From Actinomycetota bacterium (lineage in GTDB: Bacteria > Acidobacteriota > Blastocatellia > Chloracidobacteriales > Chloracidobacteriaceae), in assembly GCA_013298335.1 (NCBI GenBank), contig JAAFHI010000081.1, positions 1-9,131 on the forward strand: 9,131 bases of DNA. Direction: 5' to 3'. The translations under genes and the position numbers were made by a program. The notes below the pieces were generated by a model. The model worked only from the letters and a program-made list of their open reading frames with translations. It did not search any database and was not told the DNA's origin. Every line of letters begins with the position of its first letter. Positions within the stretch are counted from its first letter, which is position 1. Below are positions 1 to 5,788 of this stretch, piece by piece.

Positions 1-615
1 GTCGAAAAACTCGCCCACAAGTTTCTCCACTCGGACGATCACGCGGAAGACCATCACCCGACCGCGCCGGGCGTGGATGCCGCCGGACTTGAAAAGGACA
101 AAATCAAGGGCGCGATTCGGACGGATTTCATTCTTTCCGCCGAAATCATCGTCATTACCCTGGGAACGGTCGAAAAATCGCCCTTTCTCATCCAGCTTGC
201 CGTGCTGTCGGCCATCGGGCTCATCATGACCGTCGGGGTGTATGGTCTGGTCGGCGGCATCGTCAAACTCGACGACTTCGGGCTGTACCTGGTCCGCACC
301 AGCAAAGGCGCGGGGAAGGCCATCGGCAACGGCATCCTCAAAGCCGCGCCGCTGCTGATGCGTTTCCTCTCGATTGCCGGAACGGCGGCGATGTTCCTCG
401 TCGGCGGCGGCATCCTGACCCACAATCTGCCGCCGGTTCACCACGTCATCGAGGCCGCCACCCACGCGGTCGAAGGCATCGCCGGAATCGGGAAAATCCT
501 GGCGAGCCTGACGCCGCTGGCGCTCGACGGCCTGTTCGGCATCCTCGCGGGCATCGCGGTCCTGCTCGTCGTGACGGTCGCCGGAAAACTGTTCAAAAAG
601 AAAAACCCGGCCTGA
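1..615 (+). CDS. DUF808 / YedI-like inner-membrane protein, 5' end missing
   Basis: The frame is open from the first base to TGA at 613-615, giving 204 residues. The start lies upstream of the window; the GTG at 73 is internal. The visible part has a charged, His-rich stretch (residues about 10-20), then a block reading KIKGAIRTDFILSAEIIVIT at about 36-55. That block is typical of the DUF808 family, whose E. coli member is YedI, a protein of roughly 300 residues, so about two thirds is present. Hydrophobic segments follow at about 61-85, 119-142 and 175-197, and the chain ends in a basic KLFKKKNPA tail. It is therefore a multi-pass inner-membrane protein. The molecular function of the family is unknown. 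The gene converges on the minus-strand gene at 734-1315, with a large inverted repeat between them. Family assignment is confident; function is not. Confidence 0.88.
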   Translation, partial: VEKLAHKFLHSDDHAEDHHPTAPGVDAAGLEKDKIKGAIRTDFILSAEIIVITLGTVEKSPFLIQLAVLSAIGLIMTVGVYGLVGGIVKLDDFGLYLVRTSKGAGKAIGNGILKAAPLLMRFLSIAGTAAMFLVGGGILTHNLPPVHHVIEAATHAVEGIAGIGKILASLTPLALDGLFGILAGIAVLLVVTVAGKLFKKKNPA

Positions 616-622
616 GTTTTTG

Positions 623-722
623 AACGCAAAGACGCCAAGACGCCAAGGCGCAAAGAAGTACAACCCAGCCCAAAGCTGAAGCCGCTTTTCCTTGCGCCTT
701 TGCGTCTTTGCGTCTTTGCGTT
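623..722. repeat. Inverted repeat of 8-bp units between convergent genes
   Basis: The left arm is 623-655 and the right arm is 691-722. Each arm is built of 8-bp units of the form ACGC(A/C)AAG, and the right arm is the reverse complement of the left with only a few A/C differences and one terminal indel. The 35-bp centre contains a smaller AAAGC/GCTTT pair (672-676 and 684-688). It lies 7 bp after the DUF808 stop and 11 bp before the end of the convergent DUF6624 gene. A transcript from either strand would form a stem of about 30 bp, so it could act as a bidirectional terminator or 3' stabiliser. There is no strong U tract, so that role is inference. It resembles dispersed intergenic repeats seen in many environmental genomes. 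Confidence 0.85.
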
Positions 723-733
723 GAATCTCCCCC

Positions 734-1315
734 TCACCAGCCGACCGATTTCGCCCAAGCTTCCATTTCGGCCTGCCGGGCGTCCCAGTCCGCCGGGGCC
801 ATCCCCGCCGCCTCCCCTTCGGGTTCGTAGGCGAGCCGCGTCAGCGGCGGGAGGCCGACGCTCGCGCGGAAGTCGTTGACGCGCTCCGGGTCGGCGAGCG
901 TCCAGACATGCATCCGGCCATCCCGCCCCCAATCCCACTGCGTACCGTATTTTTGCGGCCTTTTTTCGGAAAACGCGATGCGGTCTTCGAGATAGGCGAC
1001 CTGCGCGGCGGGAACCTCGCCCCGCGCGACGGCCTCCTTCAACAGCGGCACACTCCCCCGCTGCAACGCCGGACGTCCGATGGCGTGCTGGAGAATCAGC
1101 CACGCCGCCGCCGCGCCGTCTTTTCCCGCCAGCGGTTCGCCCGGCCAGCCGAATTCATCCAGTATCTTTTGAAGTTCGTCGGCGTTCGCCTCGTGAACCT
1201 CCCGCATTTGGGCGTTGTACCCCTTGAAAAGCTCGCCCGTCGCCGCCAGTTCCGCCCGGACCCGACCGTCCTCCTCCGCCAGTTTCACCAATTTCGCGCG
1301 CAATGTTTCGTTCAT
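734..1315 (-). CDS. DUF6624 family protein
   Basis: A 193-residue soluble protein of unknown function. I chose the ATG at 1315-1313 because a GAGG-type ribosome site sits about 8 bp upstream on the minus strand. The in-frame ATG at 1345 has no comparable site and would add only ten residues. Features that fit DUF6624 are an N-terminal helical segment with LVKLAEEDGRVR (residues 9-20), an acidic/amphipathic MREVHEANADELQKIL segment (37-51), FGWPGE (55-60), AAAAWLILQHA (68-78), AYLEDRI (107-113) and QKYGTQW (121-127). The family has no established biochemical activity. The conserved QHA and YGTQ motifs could be functional residues, but that is inference. No signal peptide or membrane segment is visible. 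The gene is divergent from the VWA gene at 1467, sharing a 151-bp upstream region, and convergent with the DUF808 gene. Confidence 0.8.
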   Translation of the reverse strand: MNETLRAKLVKLAEEDGRVRAELAATGELFKGYNAQMREVHEANADELQKILDEFGWPGEPLAGKDGAAAAWLILQHAIGRPALQRGSVPLLKEAVARGEVPAAQVAYLEDRIAFSEKRPQKYGTQWDWGRDGRMHVWTLADPERVNDFRASVGLPPLTRLAYEPEGEAAGMAPADWDARQAEMEAWAKSVGW

Positions 1316-1466
1316 CGGTTTTTCCCTCGCAAGGTTCTCGCCCACCCTTCAAAATTCGTCTATAAGTGACATCGTTTCCGAATCATCGCCCTGAAACTCA
1401 AAATTCAAAACTCCAAATTTGGGTTTTACCTGAAACCCGACACCCGAGACCCGACACCTTCCCCAG
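1316..1466. promoter_or_regulatory. Shared upstream region of the divergent DUF6624 and VWA genes
   Basis: This 151-bp gap must hold the 5' signals of both flanking genes. On the minus strand GAGGG lies just before the DUF6624 ATG. On the plus strand I see no convincing Shine-Dalgarno sequence before the ATG at 1467. The middle is unusually AT-rich for this window and contains a palindrome and a tandem repeat, listed separately. I cannot assign -35/-10 elements with confidence. Confidence 0.4.
1407..1458. repeat. AT-rich palindrome followed by 7-bp tandem repeat
   Basis: Positions 1407-1427 form a near-perfect palindrome: AAAAC, a one-base bulge, the perfect 10-bp palindrome CCAAATTTGG, then GTTTT. 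Eight bases later come three tandem heptamers, ACCCGAC, ACCCGAG and ACCCGAC (1435-1455), plus a partial ACC. The tandem part ends 8 bp before the VWA start codon. The block looks like a dispersed intergenic repeat and not a dedicated operator, but its position means it will lie in or next to the promoter and 5' leader. Confidence 0.7.
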
Positions 1467-4253
1467 ATGACCCTGCTGCAACCGATCTGGCTGCTCCTTC
1501 TGATTCCGCTCGCCGCCGCGTGGCGCGCGTGGGCGATGCCGACCCGGTTTCTGAACACGCTCCGGGCCATCCTGCTCGTCGCCCTCGTCCTGGCCGCCGC
1601 CGGACTCTCGCTCAAACTGCCGCAACGCGCCGGAACGGTCGTGGTCGTCGCCGACCGGAGCCGCTCGATGCCCGCCGGGGCCGATGCCTCGCACAAGGAA
1701 CTGATCGGCCTGATTCAGAAGGATATGTCCGGGAATGAAGAACTGGCCGTCGTCTCCTTCGCTGAAACCGCTGCCATCGAACGCGCGCCGCAATCCGGCC
1801 CCTTCGCCGATTTCACCAACGACGTCGGCGTGGACGCCTCGAATCTTTCCGACGGCCTCGACCGGGCGCTCTCGCTGATTCCCAAAGACACGCCAAGCCG
1901 GATCGTCATTCTCTCCGACGGACGCTTCACCGGACGCGACCCGTCCGGCGTCGCCGCGCAGGCCGCCGCGCGCGGCATCGCCGTCGATTACCGGACGCTC
2001 CAGCGCCCCACGACCAACGATACCGCCATTTCCCGCCTCGACGCCCCGGCCACCGTCACGCCCGGCGAGGGATTCGTCCTGACGGCGTGGGTCCGGTCGC
2101 CGACGACGCAGGAAGGCGGCTACGAACTGCTGCGCAACGGCCAAGCCATTGCCGCCGGAAAGACGCCGCTCACGGCGGGGCTGAACCGGCTCACCTTCCG
2201 CGACGTGGCGGGCGAGGGCGGCACGCTCGGCTATACCGTTCGCGTCACGGGAACCGGCGACGATCCGATTCTCGAAAACAATTCGGCGAAACTCCTCGTC
2301 GGGGTGCGGGGGCCGAAACCGCTCCTCTGCGTGTCGCCCGAGGCCAATTCCGGGCTGGCGCGGCTGTTCGTCGCGGGCGGTCTGCGGGTCGAAGCCAAAA
2401 CGCCCGGCCAGATGGGCTGGGGACTCGAAGAACTTTCGAATTATTCGGGAATCGTCATCGAAAACGTCCCCGCCGAGAAAATCGGCCCGCGCGGAATGGA
2501 AAACCTCGCCGCGTGGGTCCGCGACACCGGCGGCGGTCTGCTGATGACCGGCGGCAAAAACAGCTACGCGCCCGGCGGCTATTTCAAATCGCCGCTCGAA
2601 GCGGTCATGCCGGTCTCGATGGAACTCCGGCAGGAACACCGCAAACTCGCCCTCGCGATGGTCGTCACGATGGACCGCTCCGGCAGCATGGCCGTTTCGG
2701 TCGGCGGCGGTCGGACGAAAATGGACCTCGCCGACCTCGCCGCCGCGCAGGTCCTTGATTTACTGACCCCGATGGACGAATTCGGCTGCATCGCGGTCGA
2801 TTCCACCGCCCACACCATCGCCGAACTCAGTCCGGTCAACAACAAGGAAGCCGTCCGCAGCCGCGTGTTGCGGGTTCAGTCGGAAGGCGGCGGAATCTAC
2901 ATCTATCAGGCGCTCGCCGGTTCGGCGGACATGATCCAGAAAGCGCGCGCCCAGACGAAGCACATCATCCTCTTCGCCGACGCGGCGGATTCCGAGGAAC
3001 CGGGCGATTACAAAAACCTGCTCGAAAAGATGCGGCAGGCCGACATCACCGTCAGCGTCATCGGACTCGGCAAACCGACCGATTCCGACGCCGAACTCCT
3101 GCGCGACGTCGCCAAACGCGGCAACGGACGCTGCTACTTCACCGAAGACCCCGGCGAACTGCCGCGCCTCTTCGCGCAGGACACCTTCGTCGTCGCCCGC
3201 AGCACCTTTCTCGACCAGCCGACGCCCTTCGCCTTCACCGGCGGCATGGTGACGCTCGCCGGGAAACAGTTTCCCGCGCCGCCGTCGCTCGGCGGGTACA
3301 ACCTCTGCTACATCCGCCCGACCGCGAACCTCGCCGCCGTGACGAAAGACGAATACGCCGCGCCGGTCGTCGCCAGTTGGCAGGCGGGCATCGGGCGCGT
3401 CGCCTGCTACACGGGCGAAGCAGACGGGCAGTTTGCCGGACCGCTCGCCGCGTGGGCCAGCGCGGGCGAATTCTTCACCAGCCTCGGACGCTGGACGGCT
3501 GGCGCGTCCGAAAACCTGCCGCCCGAAATGCTCGCGACGCAGGAAATCCGCAACGGCGTGTGCAGCGTCAGGCTCGACCTCGACCCGACGCGCCAGACGG
3601 AACCGTTCACCGGAACGCCCTCCGTGAATACCCTGACCTCCGCTTCGGGAGGCCCGCCGGTTTCGCGTAAAGTCACAATGCAGTGGACTTCCGCCGACAC
3701 GCTCGCCATCGACATTCCGTTGAAAGGAAGCCAGACGGCGATCTCGACGGTTGACGTACCAAACGTCGGAACCGTCACGCTGCCGCCGGTGACGCTGCCC
3801 TACTCGCCGGAATTCGCCCCCGCCGAACCGGGCGAAGGCGCGGAAACGCTCAACCGCATCGCCAAAGCCACCGGCGGACGCGAACTCCTCGACCTGTCGG
3901 GGCTCTGGCGGTCGCTGCCCAAACGCTCCCGCTTTCTCGACCTGTCGCCCTACCTGATCGGACTGGCGCTGCTCCTGTTGTTGGTGGAAGTCCTCGAACG
4001 CCGCACCGGCCTCGTCACCGCGTGGCGTCCCGCCCCGGCGGAGGCGCTCGGCAAACTGAGCGCGGCGATTCCCCGTCCGGCGGGTTCAAAAGGCCAGAAA
4101 CCGGTGGTTTCCGCGTCGAAAACCCAAACCGACCCCGCCAAACCCGCGACGACGACCACGGACAAACCGAAACCCGCCCCGGCGTCGAACCCCGGCGTAC
4201 TGGACGCGCTCTCCCGCGCCCGCAAACAGGCCGACGAACGCAACAAACGCTGA
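1467..4253 (+). CDS. Membrane-anchored VWA / glutamine-amidotransferase-like / VWA protein
   Basis: A 928-residue protein. It has two N-terminal membrane segments (about 5-20 and 33-50). The first von Willebrand factor A domain follows, with an intact MIDAS motif (D63, S65, S67) and a later ILSDG (D151). A beta-rich linker spans about 190-280, then a class I glutamine-amidotransferase-like fold (about 284-385, GGGLLMTGGKNSY at 355-367). The second VWA domain has an intact MIDAS (D403, S405, S407) and D505. A last membrane segment (about 828-842) precedes a basic, Pro/Ala/Thr-rich tail of about 80 residues. The N-terminal membrane/VWA layout matches BatA-like proteins usually found beside MoxR ATPase and DUF58 genes, but none of those is in this window. 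VWA MIDAS sites bind a divalent metal and a partner acidic group, so a scaffolding role in the periplasm is likely. I see no evidence for amidotransferase catalysis. The ATG at 1467 is chosen because it keeps the family-typical hydrophobic start; no clear ribosome site precedes it. Confidence 0.88.
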   Translation: MTLLQPIWLLLLIPLAAAWRAWAMPTRFLNTLRAILLVALVLAAAGLSLKLPQRAGTVVVVADRSRSMPAGADASHKELIGLIQKDMSGNEELAVVSFAETAAIERAPQSGPFADFTNDVGVDASNLSDGLDRALSLIPKDTPSRIVILSDGRFTGRDPSGVAAQAAARGIAVDYRTLQRPTTNDTAISRLDAPATVTPGEGFVLTAWVRSPTTQEGGYELLRNGQAIAAGKTPLTAGLNRLTFRDVAGEGGTLGYTVRVTGTGDDPILENNSAKLLVGVRGPKPLLCVSPEANSGLARLFVAGGLRVEAKTPGQMGWGLEELSNYSGIVIENVPAEKIGPRGMENLAAWVRDTGGGLLMTGGKNSYAPGGYFKSPLEAVMPVSMELRQEHRKLALAMVVTMDRSGSMAVSVGGGRTKMDLADLAAAQVLDLLTPMDEFGCIAVDSTAHTIAELSPVNNKEAVRSRVLRVQSEGGGIYIYQALAGSADMIQKARAQTKHIILFADAADSEEPGDYKNLLEKMRQADITVSVIGLGKPTDSDAELLRDVAKRGNGRCYFTEDPGELPRLFAQDTFVVARSTFLDQPTPFAFTGGMVTLAGKQFPAPPSLGGYNLCYIRPTANLAAVTKDEYAAPVVASWQAGIGRVACYTGEADGQFAGPLAAWASAGEFFTSLGRWTAGASENLPPEMLATQEIRNGVCSVRLDLDPTRQTEPFTGTPSVNTLTSASGGPPVSRKVTMQWTSADTLAIDIPLKGSQTAISTVDVPNVGTVTLPPVTLPYSPEFAPAEPGEGAETLNRIAKATGGRELLDLSGLWRSLPKRSRFLDLSPYLIGLALLLLLVEVLERRTGLVTAWRPAPAEALGKLSAAIPRPAGSKGQKPVVSASKTQTDPAKPATTTTDKPKPAPASNPGVLDALSRARKQADERNKR

Positions 4254-4263
4254 AGTTCGGAGT

Positions 4264-4297
4264 TTCCGCCTGATGGTTTTTGAAAAATTGAACCGGT
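4264..4297 (+). repeat. Left terminal inverted repeat of the foldback element
   Basis: A 34-bp arm starting TTCCGCCTGATGG and ending GAACCGGT. It pairs with 4596-4629 with one mismatch (A at 4287 against the opposite arm). Confidence 0.9.
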
Positions 4298-4354
4298 ATT
4301 TGCGATGGATTTGAAATTGCCCCGAGCAGGCGCGGATGCGCCGTCAGACAATAG

Positions 4355-4374
4355 CCCCACCCGTGAGGGTGGGG
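4355..4374. repeat. GC-rich hairpin, left inner arm
   Basis: CCCCACCC (4355-4362), loop GTGA, GGGTGGGG (4367-4374): a perfect 8-bp stem with a 4-nt loop. The same hairpin recurs in inverted orientation at 4542-4561, so each half of the element can fold alone or pair with the other half. Confidence 0.85.
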
Positions 4375-4427
4375 TGGATTCGCGATCAATTTCAAAGCGT
4401 CGAAGACGCGGCACAAATGAGAATGGA

Positions 4428-4497
4428 GAATTGACAGTGGACAATTGACAATAAAAATCCGGATTCACTGTCCATTGTCAATTGTTCATTGTCCATT
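4428..4497. repeat. Central 7-bp tandem units of the foldback element
   Basis: The left run (4430-4452) reads as ATTGACA, GTGGACA, ATTGACA plus AT. The right run (4467-4497) reads as ACTGTCC, ATTGTCA, ATTGTTC, ATTGTCC plus ATT. The two runs are roughly reverse complements around a short spacer at 4453-4466. The TTGACA in the units at 4431-4436 and 4445-4450 is identical to the sigma-70 -35 consensus, but no good -10 box sits at 17 bp, so I do not call a promoter. Confidence 0.8.
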
Positions 4498-4541
4498 TTC
4501 CTGTGTCGCCGCGTTGCGGCTCGGCGCCCTACCGTCATCTA

Positions 4542-4561
4542 CCCCACCCTCACGGGTGGGG
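4542..4561. repeat. GC-rich hairpin, right inner arm
   Basis: CCCCACCC (4542-4549), loop TCAC, GGGTGGGG (4554-4561). It is the inverted partner of 4355-4374, with an identical stem and complementary loop. Confidence 0.85.
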
Positions 4562-4595
4562 CTATTATCTGTCGGCGCATTCGCGCCTTCTTATG

Positions 4596-4629
4596 ACCGG
4601 TTCAAATTTTCAAAAACCATCAGGCGGAA
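4596..4629 (-). repeat. Right terminal inverted repeat of the foldback element
   Basis: Reverse complement of 4264-4297 at 33 of 34 positions. Its outer edge is 13 bp from the ATG at 4643, so the ribosome-binding region of the zinc-ribbon gene directly abuts the element. Confidence 0.9.
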
Positions 4630-4642
4630 CGAGATAATTTCG

Positions 4643-5113
4643 ATGTCGCTCACCATCCGCCGCGAAAACCTGCCGGTCCGGTGCGAAATCTGTCACCAGA
4701 CGGACCTTTTCGATCCGGAAACGGGCAATTGCCTGCGGTGCGTTTCGGCGACCGTCGGCGCGGCGCTGCTCCGGCAGGATGAAGCGGTGGTGAATGGCAC
4801 CAAGCCCGATGTGTCAGAGGAGTATCGGAAAAACCAAAGAAAAATGCTCCAATTGGAAATTCTGGATTTTGGACTTTTCTTAGCTTCTGAGGTTCTTTTT
4901 ATTTTTAATATAAAATTTTTTGTTAATTGGATTGGTCCGTTTGCAATCCTGCTTTCGGGTTTTCCAATGCTCCTTTTTACCTTCGTCTTAATAATTCTCT
5001 CGCTTTGGTTTGGTCGCTGCCCAAACTGTCGCTGCCTAGGTCCCGGGTTTCATGGCAGTACCTCTCCCGCCAATACTTGCCGTAAATGTGGGGCTACCTT
5101 AATTAGGCAATGA
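4643..5113 (+). CDS. Double zinc-ribbon membrane protein, paralogue 1
   Basis: A 156-residue protein I cannot assign to a named family. The N-terminal zinc ribbon uses C14, C17, C30 and C33 (CEIC and CLRC). Two hydrophobic segments lie at about 73-93 and 98-122. The C-terminal ribbon uses C126, C129, C146 and C149 (CPNC and CRKC), with an extra C131. Both ribbons could face the same side of the membrane, connected by a hairpin. I chose the ATG at 4643 because it aligns exactly with the start of the downstream paralogue; the frame stays open upstream only through repeat sequence. The ribosome site is weak (GAG at 4631-4633). The first 34 codons are GC-rich (4681-4740 is 34/60 GC) but the membrane region is very AT-rich (4861-4920 is 14/60), unlike the rest of the window. 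This may reflect hydrophobic codons plus foreign origin. The gene probably forms a unit with the next one, 23 bp downstream. Confidence 0.72.
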   Translation: MSLTIRRENLPVRCEICHQTDLFDPETGNCLRCVSATVGAALLRQDEAVVNGTKPDVSEEYRKNQRKMLQLEILDFGLFLASEVLFIFNIKFFVNWIGPFAILLSGFPMLLFTFVLIILSLWFGRCPNCRCLGPGFHGSTSPANTCRKCGATLIRQ

Positions 5114-5136
5114 AATAGGGTAAAAAGGTATTCGAT

Positions 5137-5577
5137 TTGTCGCTCACCATCCGCCGCGAAAACCTGCCTGTCCGGTGCGAAATCTGCCATCAGACGGACC
5201 TTTTCGACCCGGAAACGGGAAATTGCCTCCGATGTGTGCAGATTGACGTCAATGCACCTTTAGTTCACCAAAATGAATGCATTACGGAAAACAGCGGGCC
5301 GGATTTTTCTGTTGAATACAAAAAAATTCAAAACAGATTCCTTTGGATTATGTTTCCCACAATTTGGACACCAGCATTCTTGGTGAATTTTCTCTATTTC
5401 AAACCTGAACTGGTTTATCTGGCAATTCTTGCGCCAATTTTATCTTTCTTCTCACTCGGGGTTCTTAACCGCCTGATAAACCGTTGTCCGAACTGCGGAT
5501 GCCAATCACCGACCAATCGCGGGATGATTTACCGCGCCCAAACCTGCCGGGACTGCAACGCGGTTCTGGTGAAGTGA
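5137..5577 (+). CDS. Double zinc-ribbon membrane protein, paralogue 2
   Basis: A 146-residue tandem paralogue of the preceding gene, starting at TTG with AAGG 8 bp upstream. The N-terminal ribbon is C14, C17, C30, C33. Membrane segments lie at about 70-88 and 91-111. The C-terminal ribbon is C117, C120, C137, C140, with an extra C122. Residues 1-34 are identical to paralogue 1, whereas the remainder shares mainly the cysteines, a PD-(V/F)-S-x-EY linker and hydrophobicity. The nine internal DNA differences in the first 34 codons are all third-position synonymous changes. The body is again AT-rich compared with its N-terminal module. The function is unknown; paired treble-clef/ribbon domains suggest protein-protein or nucleic-acid contact at the membrane, but that is inference. 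The TTG start is supported by the alignment with paralogue 1 and by the ribosome site. Confidence 0.72.
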   Translation: MSLTIRRENLPVRCEICHQTDLFDPETGNCLRCVQIDVNAPLVHQNECITENSGPDFSVEYKKIQNRFLWIMFPTIWTPAFLVNFLYFKPELVYLAILAPILSFFSLGVLNRLINRCPNCGCQSPTNRGMIYRAQTCRDCNAVLVK

Positions 5578-5788
5578 CCTGGGGTTCAAGACTTCAAGGC
5601 ATGCGGACAGGGTGTCCGCGGTCCATAAGCCGCCCACACGTAAATTCAGGCATGCGGACAGGATGTCCGCGCTCCACAAACGCTCCAAAAGCCGATTTCT
5701 TGTGTTTCGTCCGGGGGGTGCAGTATAAAGCCGAATTTCCTCGAACGACCGCACAGCCCTATTTCAGCCGTCTATTTCACCCACTCGA
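5578..5788. other. Intergenic region carrying a duplicated hairpin repeat
   Basis: Apart from the two hairpin copies listed separately, I see no gene or convincing promoter in these 211 bp. A short open frame in it encodes only translated repeat. No ribosome site is visible ahead of the ATG at 5789. Confidence 0.6.
5596..5676. repeat. Two direct copies of a 30-bp hairpin repeat
   Basis: Copies at about 5596-5625 and 5647-5676 share GGCATGCGGACAGG, then (G/A)TGTCCGCG, then (G/C)TCCA, and are 51 bp apart. Each has a perfect 7-bp stem GCGGACA/TGTCCGC with a 3-nt loop (5603-5619, loop GGG; 5654-5670, loop GGA). The two copies differ by only a few bases. They follow the stop of the second zinc-ribbon gene and could end or stabilise that transcript, but there is no U tract. 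Confidence 0.8.

Larger units (their letters stand above)
4264..4629. repeat. 366-bp composite foldback element with terminal inverted repeats
   Basis: The outer arms 4264-4297 and 4596-4629 are 34-bp inverted repeats matching at 33 of 34 positions (one A/T difference); homology stops at both outer edges. The inner arms 4329-4379 and 4537-4587 are each 51 nt and match at 47 of 51. Near the centre, ATTGACAAT (4444-4452) and ATTGTCAAT (4474-4482) face each other across 21 bp, within runs of 7-bp units. The unit therefore has nested inverted symmetry from edge to centre. It contains no credible gene: short open frames across it are translations of the repeat. It begins 10 bp after the VWA stop and ends 13 bp before the zinc-ribbon ATG. 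A MITE-like non-autonomous element is possible, but I cannot see an unambiguous target-site duplication. It fills nearly all of the 389-bp gap. Confidence 0.85.

Noticed and set aside
438..1103. Minus-strand open frame running through the 623-722 repeat
   Set aside because: It translates the octamer repeat and overlaps two better-supported genes.
1398..2639. Long minus-strand open frame of 413 codons opposite the VWA gene
   Set aside because: Arg/Gly/Ala-rich composition typical of an antisense frame in GC-rich DNA; the plus strand has clear VWA motifs.
4445..4642. N-terminal extension of the first zinc-ribbon gene back to 4445
   Set aside because: This part is translated foldback repeat; the paralogue starts at the position equal to 4643.
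5596..5676. Possible minimal CRISPR array
   Set aside because: Only two copies, each self-complementary, with a 21-bp gap and no cas genes nearby.
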